From NCBI GenBank assembly GCA_017478855.1, contig JAFVCX010000088.1, positions 1 to 64,000 on the forward strand: 64,000 bases of DNA, given 5' to 3'. The notes beneath the pieces are model-generated. The model was not told the DNA's origin. It saw only the letters and a list, made by a program, of their open reading frames with translations, and did not search any database. Shown here one piece after another: positions 45,100 through 53,304 of the stretch. The translations under genes were made by a program, and so were the position numbers. The number at the start of each line of letters is the position of its first letter. Within the stretch, counting starts at the first letter, position 1. The stretch is from Muribaculaceae bacterium (GTDB lineage Bacteria > Bacteroidota > Bacteroidia > Bacteroidales > Muribaculaceae).

Positions 45100-45240
45100 C
45101 CGCTCATCGGAGGGCACTATAAGGAAATGGTGCTGGATAAGATGGTTGGCTAACGCCTCCTATGCTCTATCCAGCATCATTTTTGTGTGATAATATGAAT
45201 GGGGTTCGGCCTTTGTTACTCCAAGGGCAGAACCACGGCT
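45100..45240 (+). promoter_or_regulatory. Structured, riboswitch-like leader of the MATE gene
   Basis: A 13-bp stem (45127-45139 with 45168-45180, core TGCTGGATA/TATCCAGCA) has a 28-base loop. Within the loop CCTCC (45156-45160) can pair with GGAGG at 45109-45113 upstream of the stem, making a pseudoknot. TTTTTG follows the stem. A second hairpin, GGTTC/GAACC enclosing GCCTTTG/CAAGGGC (45203-45234), precedes the gene. I cannot match it to a riboswitch class that I know. Confidence 0.5.
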
Positions 45241-45258
45241 AACTTAAATAACTTGATT

Positions 45259-46605
45259 ATGCAGCGCGATGCTATTGATTTCGGTCGAACAAACGTTTCC
45301 AAATTGTTCATCAGATTGTTTGTTCCCACTCTGCTGGGATTGCTGTTTGGTGCCATGCTCAATTTGGCCGACGGCGTTTTTGTGGGGCGAGGAGTGGGCA
45401 GTGACGCGTTGGCGGCTATCAACATCGCCGCCCCTCTCTTTCTCATCGCCACAGGCATGGCATTGCTTTTTGGATCCGGTGTTTCGGTGGTGGCTGCGAT
45501 TCATCTTTCGCACGACAACGTCAAAGCTGCCCGCATCAATGTCACACAGGCTTTTGGCGTGTCGGTGCTGCTTGTGAGCTGCATCATGGGCCTGATGGTG
45601 TTGTTCCCGAGCCAAACGGCACACCTTTTTGGTGGCACCGACTACTTGATGCCTCTCGTGCTTGACTATATGTTGTGGATTGTGCCGGGTCTGCCGGCGG
45701 GAGTCCTTGGTTTTGTGGGGCTTTTTGTGCTGCGACTCGATGGCGCTCCACGCACGGCCATGGGCATTCAAGTGGCCTATTCGCTGCTTAACGTGATTCT
45801 CGACTATGTGATGGTTTTTCCCTTGCACATGGGCATCAAGGGCGCGGCGATGGCCACCACTATTTCACAGATGGTGGGAGTGCTGGGCATCCTTTATTAT
45901 ATGCTCTTCAAGGCCAAGACCCTGCGCCTCTACAGGCTGAAGTTCTCCAAAAAGAGCCTGATGCTCACATTGCGCAATGCGGCCTATATGGCGCGGCTTG
46001 GACTTTCCACATTCATTGGCGAGATGGCCATGCTCACGATGATGATTGTGGGCAATTTCATGTTTGTTTCCCGTTTGGGCGAAGATGGTGTGGCGGCTTT
46101 CAGCGTGGCGTGCTATTTGTTGCCACTGGTGTTCATGATAGGCAATGCCATAGCCCAGTCGTCACTACCCATCATAAGCTATAACTATGGTTTGAGCGAG
46201 TGGTCGCGCATCGCCCGTGCGCGGCGATTGTCGCTGGGCCTTGCGGCGGTGTGCGGCTTGGTCACAACCATTGTGGGTGTTTTGTATAGTCCGCTCATCG
46301 CGGGTGTGTTTTTGCTGGGCGGGCAGCCGGCGTGGCAAATTGCAGTGAATGGTTTTCCGTGGTATTCCATCAGTTTCGTGTTCTTCTCCGTCAATGTGGT
46401 GTTCATAGGTTATTACCAAAGCATCGAGCGTCCCAAATTGGCCACTCTGTTCATGCTGCTGCGCGGTTTCGTCATCATCCTGCCCGCATTCATCTTGCTG
46501 CCTCGTTTCATAGGCAATGTGGGACTTTGGCTCGCGGTGCCGTTCACCGAACTCATCACATTGCTGGTCATGGTCACTTATTTTTGGGCCTCGGGCAAGA
46601 AATAG
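45259..46605 (+). CDS. MATE-family efflux transporter
   Basis: A 448-residue inner-membrane protein with about 12 hydrophobic helices in two homologous halves. The first half opens VSKLFIRLFVPTLLGLLFGAMLNLADGVFVGRGVGSDALAAINIAAP, the typical MATE N-lobe; the second half has MARLGLSTFIGEMAMLTMM and GNAIAQSSLPIISYNYG. It exports cationic compounds using a Na+ or H+ gradient. Start 45259 (MQRDAIDFG) follows the leader; an ATG at 45199 would fall inside it. Confidence 0.92.
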   Translation: MQRDAIDFGRTNVSKLFIRLFVPTLLGLLFGAMLNLADGVFVGRGVGSDALAAINIAAPLFLIATGMALLFGSGVSVVAAIHLSHDNVKAARINVTQAFGVSVLLVSCIMGLMVLFPSQTAHLFGGTDYLMPLVLDYMLWIVPGLPAGVLGFVGLFVLRLDGAPRTAMGIQVAYSLLNVILDYVMVFPLHMGIKGAAMATTISQMVGVLGILYYMLFKAKTLRLYRLKFSKKSLMLTLRNAAYMARLGLSTFIGEMAMLTMMIVGNFMFVSRLGEDGVAAFSVACYLLPLVFMIGNAIAQSSLPIISYNYGLSEWSRIARARRLSLGLAAVCGLVTTIVGVLYSPLIAGVFLLGGQPAWQIAVNGFPWYSISFVFFSVNVVFIGYYQSIERPKLATLFMLLRGFVIILPAFILLPRFIGNVGLWLAVPFTELITLLVMVTYFWASGKK

Positions 46606-46671
46606 AATGTCAGTGCCGCTTGTAACGGCAAGTTTCATGCCGGCTTGATTGGTCGTTTTGACATTTTGTTG

Positions 46672-46679
46672 TAATTTTG
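46672..46679 (+). promoter_or_regulatory. -7 box (TAATTTTG) for metallophosphoesterase gene
   Basis: TAATTTTG lies 31 bases before the start at 46711. No clear -33 element at the right distance. Confidence 0.5.
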
Positions 46680-46710
46680 CCATCAATAAAACCAAACAGT
46701 AAAGTTTCTC

Positions 46711-48567
46711 ATGAAAATCAAGAAAATGTTCCAATCGCCCAAAGCGGCTTTAGTGGCGGCTTTGTTGCTGCTGGCTTTGCCGGCCGTGGCACAAAAGTTT
46801 GCGATTTTAAGCGACATCCATGTTAGCCCGGGCAATGCCAACGAAACGCAGCTACGGGCCGCGGTAGCCGAAATTAATGCGAGCGATGCCGATGTGGTGC
46901 TCATGACCGGCGACCTCACCAACGAAGGTAGCGATGTGCAGCTCAAGCATGTGAAGACCATCCTCGACCAAATCAATAAACCTCTATACGTCATTCCCGG
47001 CAACCACGAGAACAACTGGAGCCAGAGTGCCTGCAAAACGTTCAACGACCTGTGGGGAAATGATCGCTTCGTCTTTGAGGTGGGCAACTTGGTGGTGATA
47101 GGCATGAATTGTGGCCCATTCATGAAAATGGGCGACGGCCACATCAAGCAAGAAGACCTCATTTGGCTCGACGAAACACTGGCACAACGTGTGAAACCCG
47201 GCAAGAAGGTGTTGAGTATCAATCACTATCCACTGCAAGACGATTTGGATAATGTTCAGGCCTATGTGGACATCCTCAAAAAATATCCCGTCATTACACA
47301 TCAGAATGGCCATTACCACACTTGGAGGCAATATGAAACACAAGGCATCAGCGGTGTGATGGTGCGTGCACTCGACATGAAGAACGGCGACTATGGTTAC
47401 TCTCTGCTCGATGTGGACTTGAACCGTAATTGGATTCATGTATATAACAAACGCATAGGCAAAGAGCCGGAATTAAAATATGTCTACAAAATCAATCTGG
47501 ATTACTACGACGATCAACAGCCCGTTTTTGAAAATGTGGTGCCCGATGGCTTTGCGGTGAATATAGTGTTTGCCGATGTGGCTTCCATCTTCACCCGTTT
47601 GGGGCTGGATAGCGACAATCTATATATGGGCAATTCGCTGGGCTATGTCACTGCTGTCGACAAAAAAAGTGGCCAAGTAAAGTGGCAATACAAAACTGAT
47701 GCCATGCTCTTCTCGCGCCCAGCCGTGAGCGGCAAATATGTGGTGATGCCCACGGCCGACAAACGGTTGCTTTGGCTCGACAAGCGCAACGGCCGCCTCG
47801 CATGGGCATACGATTCCCCCGGCCCCTATGTGGCCGACGGCGTGGTTGCCAACGGCATTCTCTATCAGGGAGGCTACAAAACATTCCAAGCATGGGATGT
47901 GAATAAGCACCGCCTGCTTTGGCATTACGACAGCATCAACAATTATTGTCAGGCAGCCCCTGTGGTGAGTGAGGGCGATGTGATTTTTGGCGCTTGGGAC
48001 ACCTATCTGCGCGTGCTCGACCGCAAAACCGGTCAACTGCGCTGGAAATGGAATAACGGCATCAACGCCAACTTATATAGCCCGGGCAACGTGGTGCCGG
48101 TGGTCACGGCCGATAAGGTGGTGATTGTGGCCCCTGACCGCGTGGCCACGGCCCTCGACCGCCGGACCGGCAACCAAATATGGCGAGAGAAAAACGAGAA
48201 CCGCGTGCGTGAAAGTTTGGGCCACAGCGCCGATTTCAAGGTGGCCTATGCCAAGACGATGGGCGGAAGCCTTGTGGCGATGGACATCGTGGGCGATGAG
48301 TATCAGCAACTGTGGAAGACCAATGCCAACTTTGGCTATGAGCACGCCCCGTGCATCGTGCTTGAGCATAGGGGATATGTGCTCATGGGTTCTCGCCGTG
48401 GCATGCTTGCCGTGATCGATGCCGCCACCCATCAGCTGGTGTTCAATTACAAAATGGGCAGCAGCGAAGTGAATGGCTTTGAACTCGACCCCACCACGGG
48501 CGATGTGTACTGCTCGCTCATCGAAGGCACCGTTTTCCGTATTCACCTGCCAATAGCCAAGCCATGA
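46711..48567 (+). CDS. Secreted metallophosphoesterase fused to PQQ-like beta-propeller
   Basis: A 618-residue exported protein. After a signal peptide (AALVAALLLLALPAVAQ) comes a calcineurin-type phosphoesterase with all metal motifs: AILSDIHVS, MTGDLTNEGSD, IPGNHENN, SINHYPLQ and NGHYHTW. From about residue 310 the sequence has beta-propeller blades of the PQQ/WD-like type (LYMGNSLGYVTAVDKKSGQVKWQY, RVLDRKTGQLRWKWN, ATALDRRTGNQIWREK). The propeller probably binds a substrate or partner rather than PQQ. The substrate is unknown; a periplasmic or outer-membrane phosphodiester is likely. Its TGA overlaps the next ATG (ATGA). Confidence 0.88.
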   Translation: MKIKKMFQSPKAALVAALLLLALPAVAQKFAILSDIHVSPGNANETQLRAAVAEINASDADVVLMTGDLTNEGSDVQLKHVKTILDQINKPLYVIPGNHENNWSQSACKTFNDLWGNDRFVFEVGNLVVIGMNCGPFMKMGDGHIKQEDLIWLDETLAQRVKPGKKVLSINHYPLQDDLDNVQAYVDILKKYPVITHQNGHYHTWRQYETQGISGVMVRALDMKNGDYGYSLLDVDLNRNWIHVYNKRIGKEPELKYVYKINLDYYDDQQPVFENVVPDGFAVNIVFADVASIFTRLGLDSDNLYMGNSLGYVTAVDKKSGQVKWQYKTDAMLFSRPAVSGKYVVMPTADKRLLWLDKRNGRLAWAYDSPGPYVADGVVANGILYQGGYKTFQAWDVNKHRLLWHYDSINNYCQAAPVVSEGDVIFGAWDTYLRVLDRKTGQLRWKWNNGINANLYSPGNVVPVVTADKVVIVAPDRVATALDRRTGNQIWREKNENRVRESLGHSADFKVAYAKTMGGSLVAMDIVGDEYQQLWKTNANFGYEHAPCIVLEHRGYVLMGSRRGMLAVIDAATHQLVFNYKMGSSEVNGFELDPTTGDVYCSLIEGTVFRIHLPIAKP

Positions 48568-49019
48568 CCGAGGTGAGAGTCGACAAATGGCTGTGGGCAA
48601 CGCGCATCTTCAAGACGCGCACCATAGCCACCGATGCCTGCAAGCTGGGCCGCGTGACCATCGACGGCGTGAGTGTGAAGCCCTCGCGCCTCATCAAAGT
48701 GGGCGACAAAATCTCGGTGCGAAAGCCTCCGGTGACCTACACCTTTCAAGTGCTGGGCGTGCTGCAAAACCGAGTGGGTGCCAAGTTAGTGCCTAACTAT
48801 CTGAAAAACATCACCACACCCGACCAGTTGCAGCTGCTCGAAATGGTGAAGATCGACGGTTTTGTCAATCGCCAGAAAGGATTGGGCCGTCCCACTAAGA
48901 AAGAGGGTCGCGAAATGAAAGAGTTTACCGACGACGCGTTTTTCGGCTTTGACGATGCTTTTGATTGGGACGACGAGGAAAATCCCTTGTGGACCGCTGA
49001 GGACGAAGCCGCCCACTGA
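48564..49019 (+). CDS. S4-domain RNA-binding protein (Hsp15-like)
   Basis: A 151-residue protein. The S4 domain is at residues 1-65 (VRVDKWLWATRIFKTRTIATDACKLGRVTIDG, LIKVGDKISVRKP), as in HslR/Hsp15, which rescues 50S subunits carrying a stuck peptidyl-tRNA. The C-terminal third is basic (GLGRPTKKEGREM) and then very acidic (FFGFDDAFDWDDEENPLW). It is translationally coupled to the phosphoesterase gene by ATGA, an odd partnership that is probably only positional. Confidence 0.88.
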   Translation: MTEVRVDKWLWATRIFKTRTIATDACKLGRVTIDGVSVKPSRLIKVGDKISVRKPPVTYTFQVLGVLQNRVGAKLVPNYLKNITTPDQLQLLEMVKIDGFVNRQKGLGRPTKKEGREMKEFTDDAFFGFDDAFDWDDEENPLWTAEDEAAH

Positions 49020-49055
49020 CGCCACCACCCTTCACTCCTTAACTCTACTATCAAA

Positions 49056-49096
49056 GGGGGAATGCCGGCACCTAACAGCCCGGCATTCCCCCTCCC
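49056..49096 (+). terminator. Strong hairpin after the S4 gene
   Basis: GGGGGAATGCCGG (49056-49068) pairs perfectly over 13 bp with CCGGCATTCCCCC (49080-49092). The following bases are TCCCTT, so the T tract is weak, but the stem is very stable. Confidence 0.7.
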
Positions 49097-49209
49097 TTAT
49101 AACCATAATTGATACTTGAAATCTGACTCTTGAAGACAAAAATCAGATGAAACATGTTGCGTTTCACACTCTTTTTTGCCAAAATAAATATTGTTTCAAC
49201 TTAATGCAC

Positions 49210-49217
49210 TATCTTTG
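49210..49217 (+). promoter_or_regulatory. -7 box (TATCTTTG) of the acyltransferase leader
   Basis: TATCTTTG lies about 520 bases upstream of the acyltransferase start, making an unusually long leader. Confidence 0.5.
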
Positions 49218-49320
49218 CAGTGTGATTGAGCCACCTTGCACGCTGGCGAAACGGCGGTGCATTGTCCTCACCACACCTTGTTTGTGACTGTTTGTTGACA
49301 AATGAGGAAATGACATATTG

Positions 49321-49560
49321 GTAAAAGCGTGTATTGACGCTTTGTTCTTTGGCTTTCGAGAACGTAGGAAACTCTTTGAAGTCGCTAAAGAACATAGCAA
49401 CGATAGATGCCATGTGGTGTATTGTCATGCCAACTCCATGCCGCGATGGGCGGCGTGGGATGGTTTGATATACTTACGGCGTGGAGTCTTGAGTTGCTTG
49501 TTCGAGCGACTTGGGTACTTCCTACGACCTTCGAAAGCCGGAGCAAGCAACAACAGCAGG
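49321..49560 (+). promoter_or_regulatory. Conserved leader element, copy 2 (upstream of acyltransferase)
   Basis: It aligns with copy 1 at 15121-15310. Hairpin 1 is AAAGCG/CGCTTT (49324-49329 with 49338-49343). Hairpin 2 is GTTCT/AGAAC (49344-49348 with 49359-49363), with the same 10-base loop length as copy 1. Shared blocks are AGCAACGATAGATGC (from 49396) and CGGCGTGGAGTCTTGAGTTGCTTG (49477-49500). In this copy GTTGCTTG at about 49493-49500 can also pair with CAAGCAAC near 49544, closing a 40-base loop. Small reading frames on both strands cross it but show no protein character. Confidence 0.6.
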
Positions 49561-49668
49561 CTCCCGCTTTTTTTGTTGTCGAATGATATCATTTCGTTCC
49601 TTGCGCATGGCATGATACAACTTGCACTCTTGCTTAGGGTCTGTCCATAAAAGAGAGGACAATCTGAA

Positions 49669-49732
49669 ATTTTGATTGAGAAGATAAACACTGAAAGCGG
49701 TTAGAATGCTTCACATGATTTTCAATCAAAAT
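49669..49732 (+). repeat. Inverted repeat just before the acyltransferase start
   Basis: ATTTTGATTGA (49669-49679) and TCAATCAAAAT (49722-49732) are perfect 11-base inverted repeats ending 8 bases before the ATG at 49741. They could form a hairpin that hides the translation start, or an operator. Confidence 0.5.
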
Positions 49733-49740
49733 GACAGAAT

Positions 49741-50427
49741 ATGAACGACAAAAAAATTGTTTATGGCCTTGACATCTTCAAACTCGTTTGTGCTTTTATT
49801 ATTGTTCTTATACACACCTATAATCAGGATTGGGGCGCTGCCGGACGGTGGTTTCATCAGGTCATAGCTACTATTGGTGTGCCCTTTTTCTTCATCGTTT
49901 CAGGGTATTTTTATGGAATAGGACTAAACAAATCAGGGTTTTCAAAAAACTATTTCATCCGATATTTTAAGCGAATATTGACTATGTATTTGGCGTGGTC
50001 AGTAATAACTCTCCCTGTTTCTTGGCTCTGTATAGAACGTGGCCATCCAGAGTACTCATTAGCGCTAAAAATAATATATTTGCTGCGCATGATTCTGTTT
50101 TCGGGCAGCTGCGGAATATATTGGTATGTGCTGGCTCTTGTTTGCTGCAGCATAATGATATACTACTTCATGAAAAACAATAAGGCCGGTATTTTATATG
50201 CGATAGCCATCATTTGTTTTGCGGCGGGAGTGTGGTATAACTCACCTTATAATGACGACAACATGATCTTCCGTTTCGTCCATGCAGTATTTGGCTCTGA
50301 ACGCAACTTTTTGAATGTGGGCCTGATACATGTGCATAGGCTATTTCTTTTCTTGCCATCCTGTACGCATCAAGCCGCAATACCTATTGGCTATGTTTGC
50401 CTGCTTCTCTATATTAAGAACCTATGA
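49741..50427 (+). pseudogene. Acyltransferase 3 family protein, N-terminal part (frameshifted)
   Basis: The first about 195 codons encode the N-terminal half of an acyltransferase 3 (OafA/WecH-like) membrane enzyme. It opens KKIVYGLDIFKLVCAFIIVLIHTYN with the catalytic-type His, then GVPFFFIVSGYFYG, and several helices. Such enzymes O-acetylate surface glycans. After about position 50325 the frame changes: the tail HVHRLFLFLPSCTHQ is not family-like, and the correct continuation is in the next forward frame from 50330. The stretch is clearly more AT-rich, with more ATA and TTA codons, than neighbouring genes, suggesting transfer. Confidence 0.8.
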
Positions 50428-50713
50428 GATAAAATATCTGCAACTTAACAGCTTGCAGCTTGTCTTGGCGGTAATTTTATTTCTTTTTGCTCTGGGGCTT
50501 AATGTTAAGATAAGTGACAAAAAATCTGTTGGCATGAGAAAATTGAGCACAGTGATGTACCTCGTTCATTTCCCATTTATTCTTCTGTTTGACTATTATC
50601 TGAAGCGTGGAACTGCTGTCGATTATCCTATAACGCTTTGCATCACATTCGCGGCATTCTTGTTGATTGAGAAATTGCTCCCTGATAAATGGCGACGCGT
50701 TTTAATCGGTTGA
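50330..50713 (+). pseudogene. Acyltransferase 3 family protein, C-terminal part (frameshifted)
   Basis: These 127 codons continue the acyltransferase in the +1 frame: MCIGYFFSCHPVRIKPQ, then helices LVLAVILFLFALGL and KLSTVMYLVHFPFILLFDYYL, the last being the typical C-terminal acyltransferase 3 helix with a conserved His-Phe-Pro. A TGA in this frame at 50324-50326 lies just upstream, so the one-base shift must fall within about 50324-50340. No homopolymer is present there, which argues against simple slippage. The change could be mutation or sequence error. Confidence 0.78.
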
Positions 50714-50850
50714 ACCGGTATCTCCGCTTCAATCAAAAAAATGGTGTTATAGTGTTTTGGAGCAAACTCTGCCAAGCAAAAATGAACCATCAAGGAGGTA
50801 TAATCATGTTTTATTTGCTTGAAAATGATTGCCGAATGAAAAAAACTGCT

Positions 50851-50858
50851 TATCTTTG
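50851..50858 (+). promoter_or_regulatory. -7 box (TATCTTTG) for rplY-pth
   Basis: TATCTTTG with ATTG 19 bases upstream (50828-50831). It gives a leader of about 80 bases before rplY. Confidence 0.5.
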
Positions 50859-50941
50859 CACCGCTTTTTAAGATTTTCCGTGTGATGGGAAATTAAGGAG
50901 TCATTTAATAACTTAATTTTGAGTAACACAATTTATTAAAA

Positions 50942-51616
50942 ATGAAGACTTTTCAATTAAACGCTGAGCCGAGAACCGACCTCGGCAAAAAGGCTGCTAA
51001 AGCCTTGCGCAAAGAGAACAAAATTCCCGTGGTGCTGAATGGTGGCAAGCTCATTGAGCTGAAAGATGGCAAATACGAAGGCACGCTCCTCAAAGGCGAA
51101 AAAGTGGTGCCCGTGGGCCGCGATGGCAAGGCCATTATCACTACCGACCTCGTGGTGAATTTTGCCGACATCCGCAAGCTGGTTTATTCTCCCGAAATAT
51201 TCGTGATTGACCTCACTTATGATGGCGTGACCAAGAAGGCCGTCTTGAAGGACATCCAATTCCACACCGTGACCGATAGCATCCTGCACATCGACTTGCT
51301 GGAGGTGACCGATGAGAAACCCGTAGTGGTTGAGGTTCCAGTGCACGTCGAGGGTCATGCTGCCGGTGTGAAGGCTGGTGGTAAGCTCTTCCTCGCCATG
51401 AAGAAGGTGAAAGTGCGCGGCATCTACAGCGAGATTCCCGAAACGCTCCTTATCGACGTGAGCGCACTCCAAATTGGCCAGTCGATCAAGGTGGCCGATC
51501 TGAGCTACGAGGACTTCGAACTTGCAAGCGCAAAAGAGCTCGTGATTGCAGGTGTGCGCACCACCCGTGCCGCTGCCGCTGCTGCTACCGAGGCTACCGA
51601 AGAGGGCGCAGAGTAA
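50942..51616 (+). CDS. rplY: 50S ribosomal protein L25/Ctc
   Basis: A 224-residue form with the 5S-rRNA-binding L25 domain ([32 protein letters not shown]) and the TL5/Ctc C-terminal beta domain ([41 protein letters not shown]). It ends in an Ala/Glu-rich tail. The internal [14 protein letters not shown] region is longer than in E. coli L25, as is normal in Bacteroidetes. It is followed 38 bases later by pth, a common pairing. Confidence 0.95.
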   Translation: MKTFQLNAEPRTDLGKKAAKALRKENKIPVVLNGGKLIELKDGKYEGTLLKGEKVVPVGRDGKAIITTDLVVNFADIRKLVYSPEIFVIDLTYDGVTKKAVLKDIQFHTVTDSILHIDLLEVTDEKPVVVEVPVHVEGHAAGVKAGGKLFLAMKKVKVRGIYSEIPETLLIDVSALQIGQSIKVADLSYEDFELASAKELVIAGVRTTRAAAAAATEATEEGAE

Positions 51617-51654
51617 GTTTCGCGATTACACTAACCCCACACACCCTTGTTGGG

Positions 51655-52218
51655 ATGAAGTATTTGATTGTTGGCTTGGGAAATATTGGTGCGGAATACC
51701 AAGACACCCGCCACAACATAGGATTTATGATATTGGATGCTTTAGCTGGAGCATCCAATATCGTTTTCACGACCCAACGCTATGGAGCCGTGGCTCAGAT
51801 GCGTGTGAAAAACCAACAGTTGCTCTTGCTCAAGCCCAGCACCTACATGAACCTGAGCGGTGAGGCGGTGCGCTATTGGGCGCAGCACGAAGGCATTGAT
51901 GCCCACCACATCCTTGTTGTCGTCGACGACATAGCCCTTCCTTTTGGCACCATACGCATGCGCGGGCGGGGCTCCGATGGAGGTCACAATGGCCTCAAGA
52001 GCATCGATGCTTGCTTGGGCAGCCAAAACTATGCGCGTTTGCGCTTTGGCATAGGCAACGACTTCCCCCGCGGAGCACAAATCGATTATGTGCTGGGGCA
52101 CTTCACCCAAGAGCAACGCGAGGTCTTTCCTCCTCGCGCCGCACTTGCTGCCGATGCCATCAAGGCATTCTGCCTGTCGGGGCTTGACTTCGCAATGACC
52201 CACTACAACAACAAGTGA
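51655..52218 (+). CDS. pth: Peptidyl-tRNA hydrolase
   Basis: A 187-residue cytosolic esterase that recycles tRNA from peptidyl-tRNA dropped by ribosomes. The active-site segment is [24 protein letters not shown] with the catalytic His20 and nearby Asn. Other family blocks are [46 protein letters not shown] and FRFGIG-like LRFGIGND. It is the second gene after rplY and ends at a bidirectional terminator. Confidence 0.96.
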   Translation: MKYLIVGLGNIGAEYQDTRHNIGFMILDALAGASNIVFTTQRYGAVAQMRVKNQQLLLLKPSTYMNLSGEAVRYWAQHEGIDAHHILVVVDDIALPFGTIRMRGRGSDGGHNGLKSIDACLGSQNYARLRFGIGNDFPRGAQIDYVLGHFTQEQREVFPPRAALAADAIKAFCLSGLDFAMTHYNNK

Positions 52219-52227
52219 ACGAAAATA

Positions 52228-52264
52228 AAAACAGCCGCCTCATTCATGAGGCGGCTGTTTTTTA
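52228..52264 (+). terminator. Bidirectional terminator between pth and thiL
   Basis: AACAGCCGCCTCA/TGAGGCGGCTGTT is a 13-bp stem flanked by A's on one side and T's on the other, so it can serve both converging genes. The thiL stop at 52262 lies within its T tract. Confidence 0.9.
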
Positions 52265-53299
52265 TTCAGAAAAAGCGTTCCAGCCTTGTGCTCTGATTTC
52301 GAGCTCTGAGTCATCGCGAGTTACAAGCCGCACTCCCAGTTCGGGTTGGGTGATGCGGCCTATCAGGCGAGCCGTCTTCATTTGCTCCACCAGCCCCAGT
52401 TGAGCCAATGGCACCGTGAATAGCAGCTCATAATCTTCTCCGCCATTCATGGCGGCCGTCACAAGATTCATATTCATCTCCTCGGCAGTGATGGCCGTCT
52501 GGTAATCTATGGGAATGCGGTCTTCATACACACGGCATCCCACGCCCGATGCTTTGCAGATGTGCAGCAACTCGCTCGAAAGCCCGTCGCTCACGTCCAT
52601 CATGGCCGTGGGGCTGATGCCCAGCGATTTCATCTCGGCTATCACATCACGTCGGGCTTCTGGCTTAAGCTGGCGTTCCAACAGATATTCACGCCCCGAG
52701 AAGTCGGGTTGAAAATGCTCGTCGTGCAGCTCCTCGGCCACCTTGCGCTCTCGCTCCAGCAGTTGCAGCCCCATGTAGGCCGCACCCAAGTCGCCGCTCA
52801 CGCACACGAGGTCGGTGTCATGTGCTCCGCTGCGCATCACCACCTCATCTTTCTTCCCTTCGCCCATGGCTGTGACGCTAATGAGCAATCCGGTGACGCT
52901 CGCGCTCGTGTCGCCCCCCACGAGATCCACATTATAGTGTTCACATGCCGCTTGTATGCCTTCATACAGTTCTGCGATGTGCTCCACGGTGAACCGCTTG
53001 CTAATGCCGAGGCTCACGGTGATTTGCTTGGGTGTGCCGTTCATGGCATAAATGTCGCTCAGATTCACCACCACAGCTTTGTAGCCCAAGTGCTTGAGCG
53101 GCACATAGCGCAGGTCGAAGTGGATGCCTTCGAGCAGCAAGTCGGTGGTGACAAGGGTCAATTTGTCGCCACCGTAATCCAGCACGGCGCAGTCATCGCC
53201 CACACCATGCAGCGTAGATTCATTCTTGACGGTAAAATTCTTGGTGAGTTGGTCTATCAGGCCAAACTCACCAAGTGTGGAAATTTCGGTTTCTTTCAT
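52262..53299 (-). CDS. thiL: Thiamine-monophosphate kinase
   Basis: A 345-residue enzyme of the PurM/AIR-synthase fold that phosphorylates thiamine phosphate to thiamine diphosphate, the last step of the pathway. Its markers are FGLIDQLTK, GVGDDCAVLDYG with Mg-binding Asp, DLLLEGIHFDL, the conserved NLSDIYAMNGTPKQ, GGDTSASVTGL and MDVSDGLSSELLHI. It lies 5 bases after the purine nucleoside phosphorylase gene and is probably cotranscribed. No other thi gene is near. Confidence 0.95.
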   Translation of the reverse strand: MKETEISTLGEFGLIDQLTKNFTVKNESTLHGVGDDCAVLDYGGDKLTLVTTDLLLEGIHFDLRYVPLKHLGYKAVVVNLSDIYAMNGTPKQITVSLGISKRFTVEHIAELYEGIQAACEHYNVDLVGGDTSASVTGLLISVTAMGEGKKDEVVMRSGAHDTDLVCVSGDLGAAYMGLQLLERERKVAEELHDEHFQPDFSGREYLLERQLKPEARRDVIAEMKSLGISPTAMMDVSDGLSSELLHICKASGVGCRVYEDRIPIDYQTAITAEEMNMNLVTAAMNGGEDYELLFTVPLAQLGLVEQMKTARLIGRITQPELGVRLVTRDDSELEIRAQGWNAFSE

Positions 53300-53304
53300 G
53301 TGAT

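Noticed and set aside
49636..49660. GGGTCTGTCC-type sequence that resembles the end of some insertion sequences
   Set aside because: There is no matching partner end, transposase or target duplication nearby, so I cannot call a mobile element.
49318..49691. Frames of 60-110 codons on both strands inside leader copy 2
   Set aside because: Low-complexity, basic peptides without domains, lying on conserved RNA-like sequence. Likely false genes.
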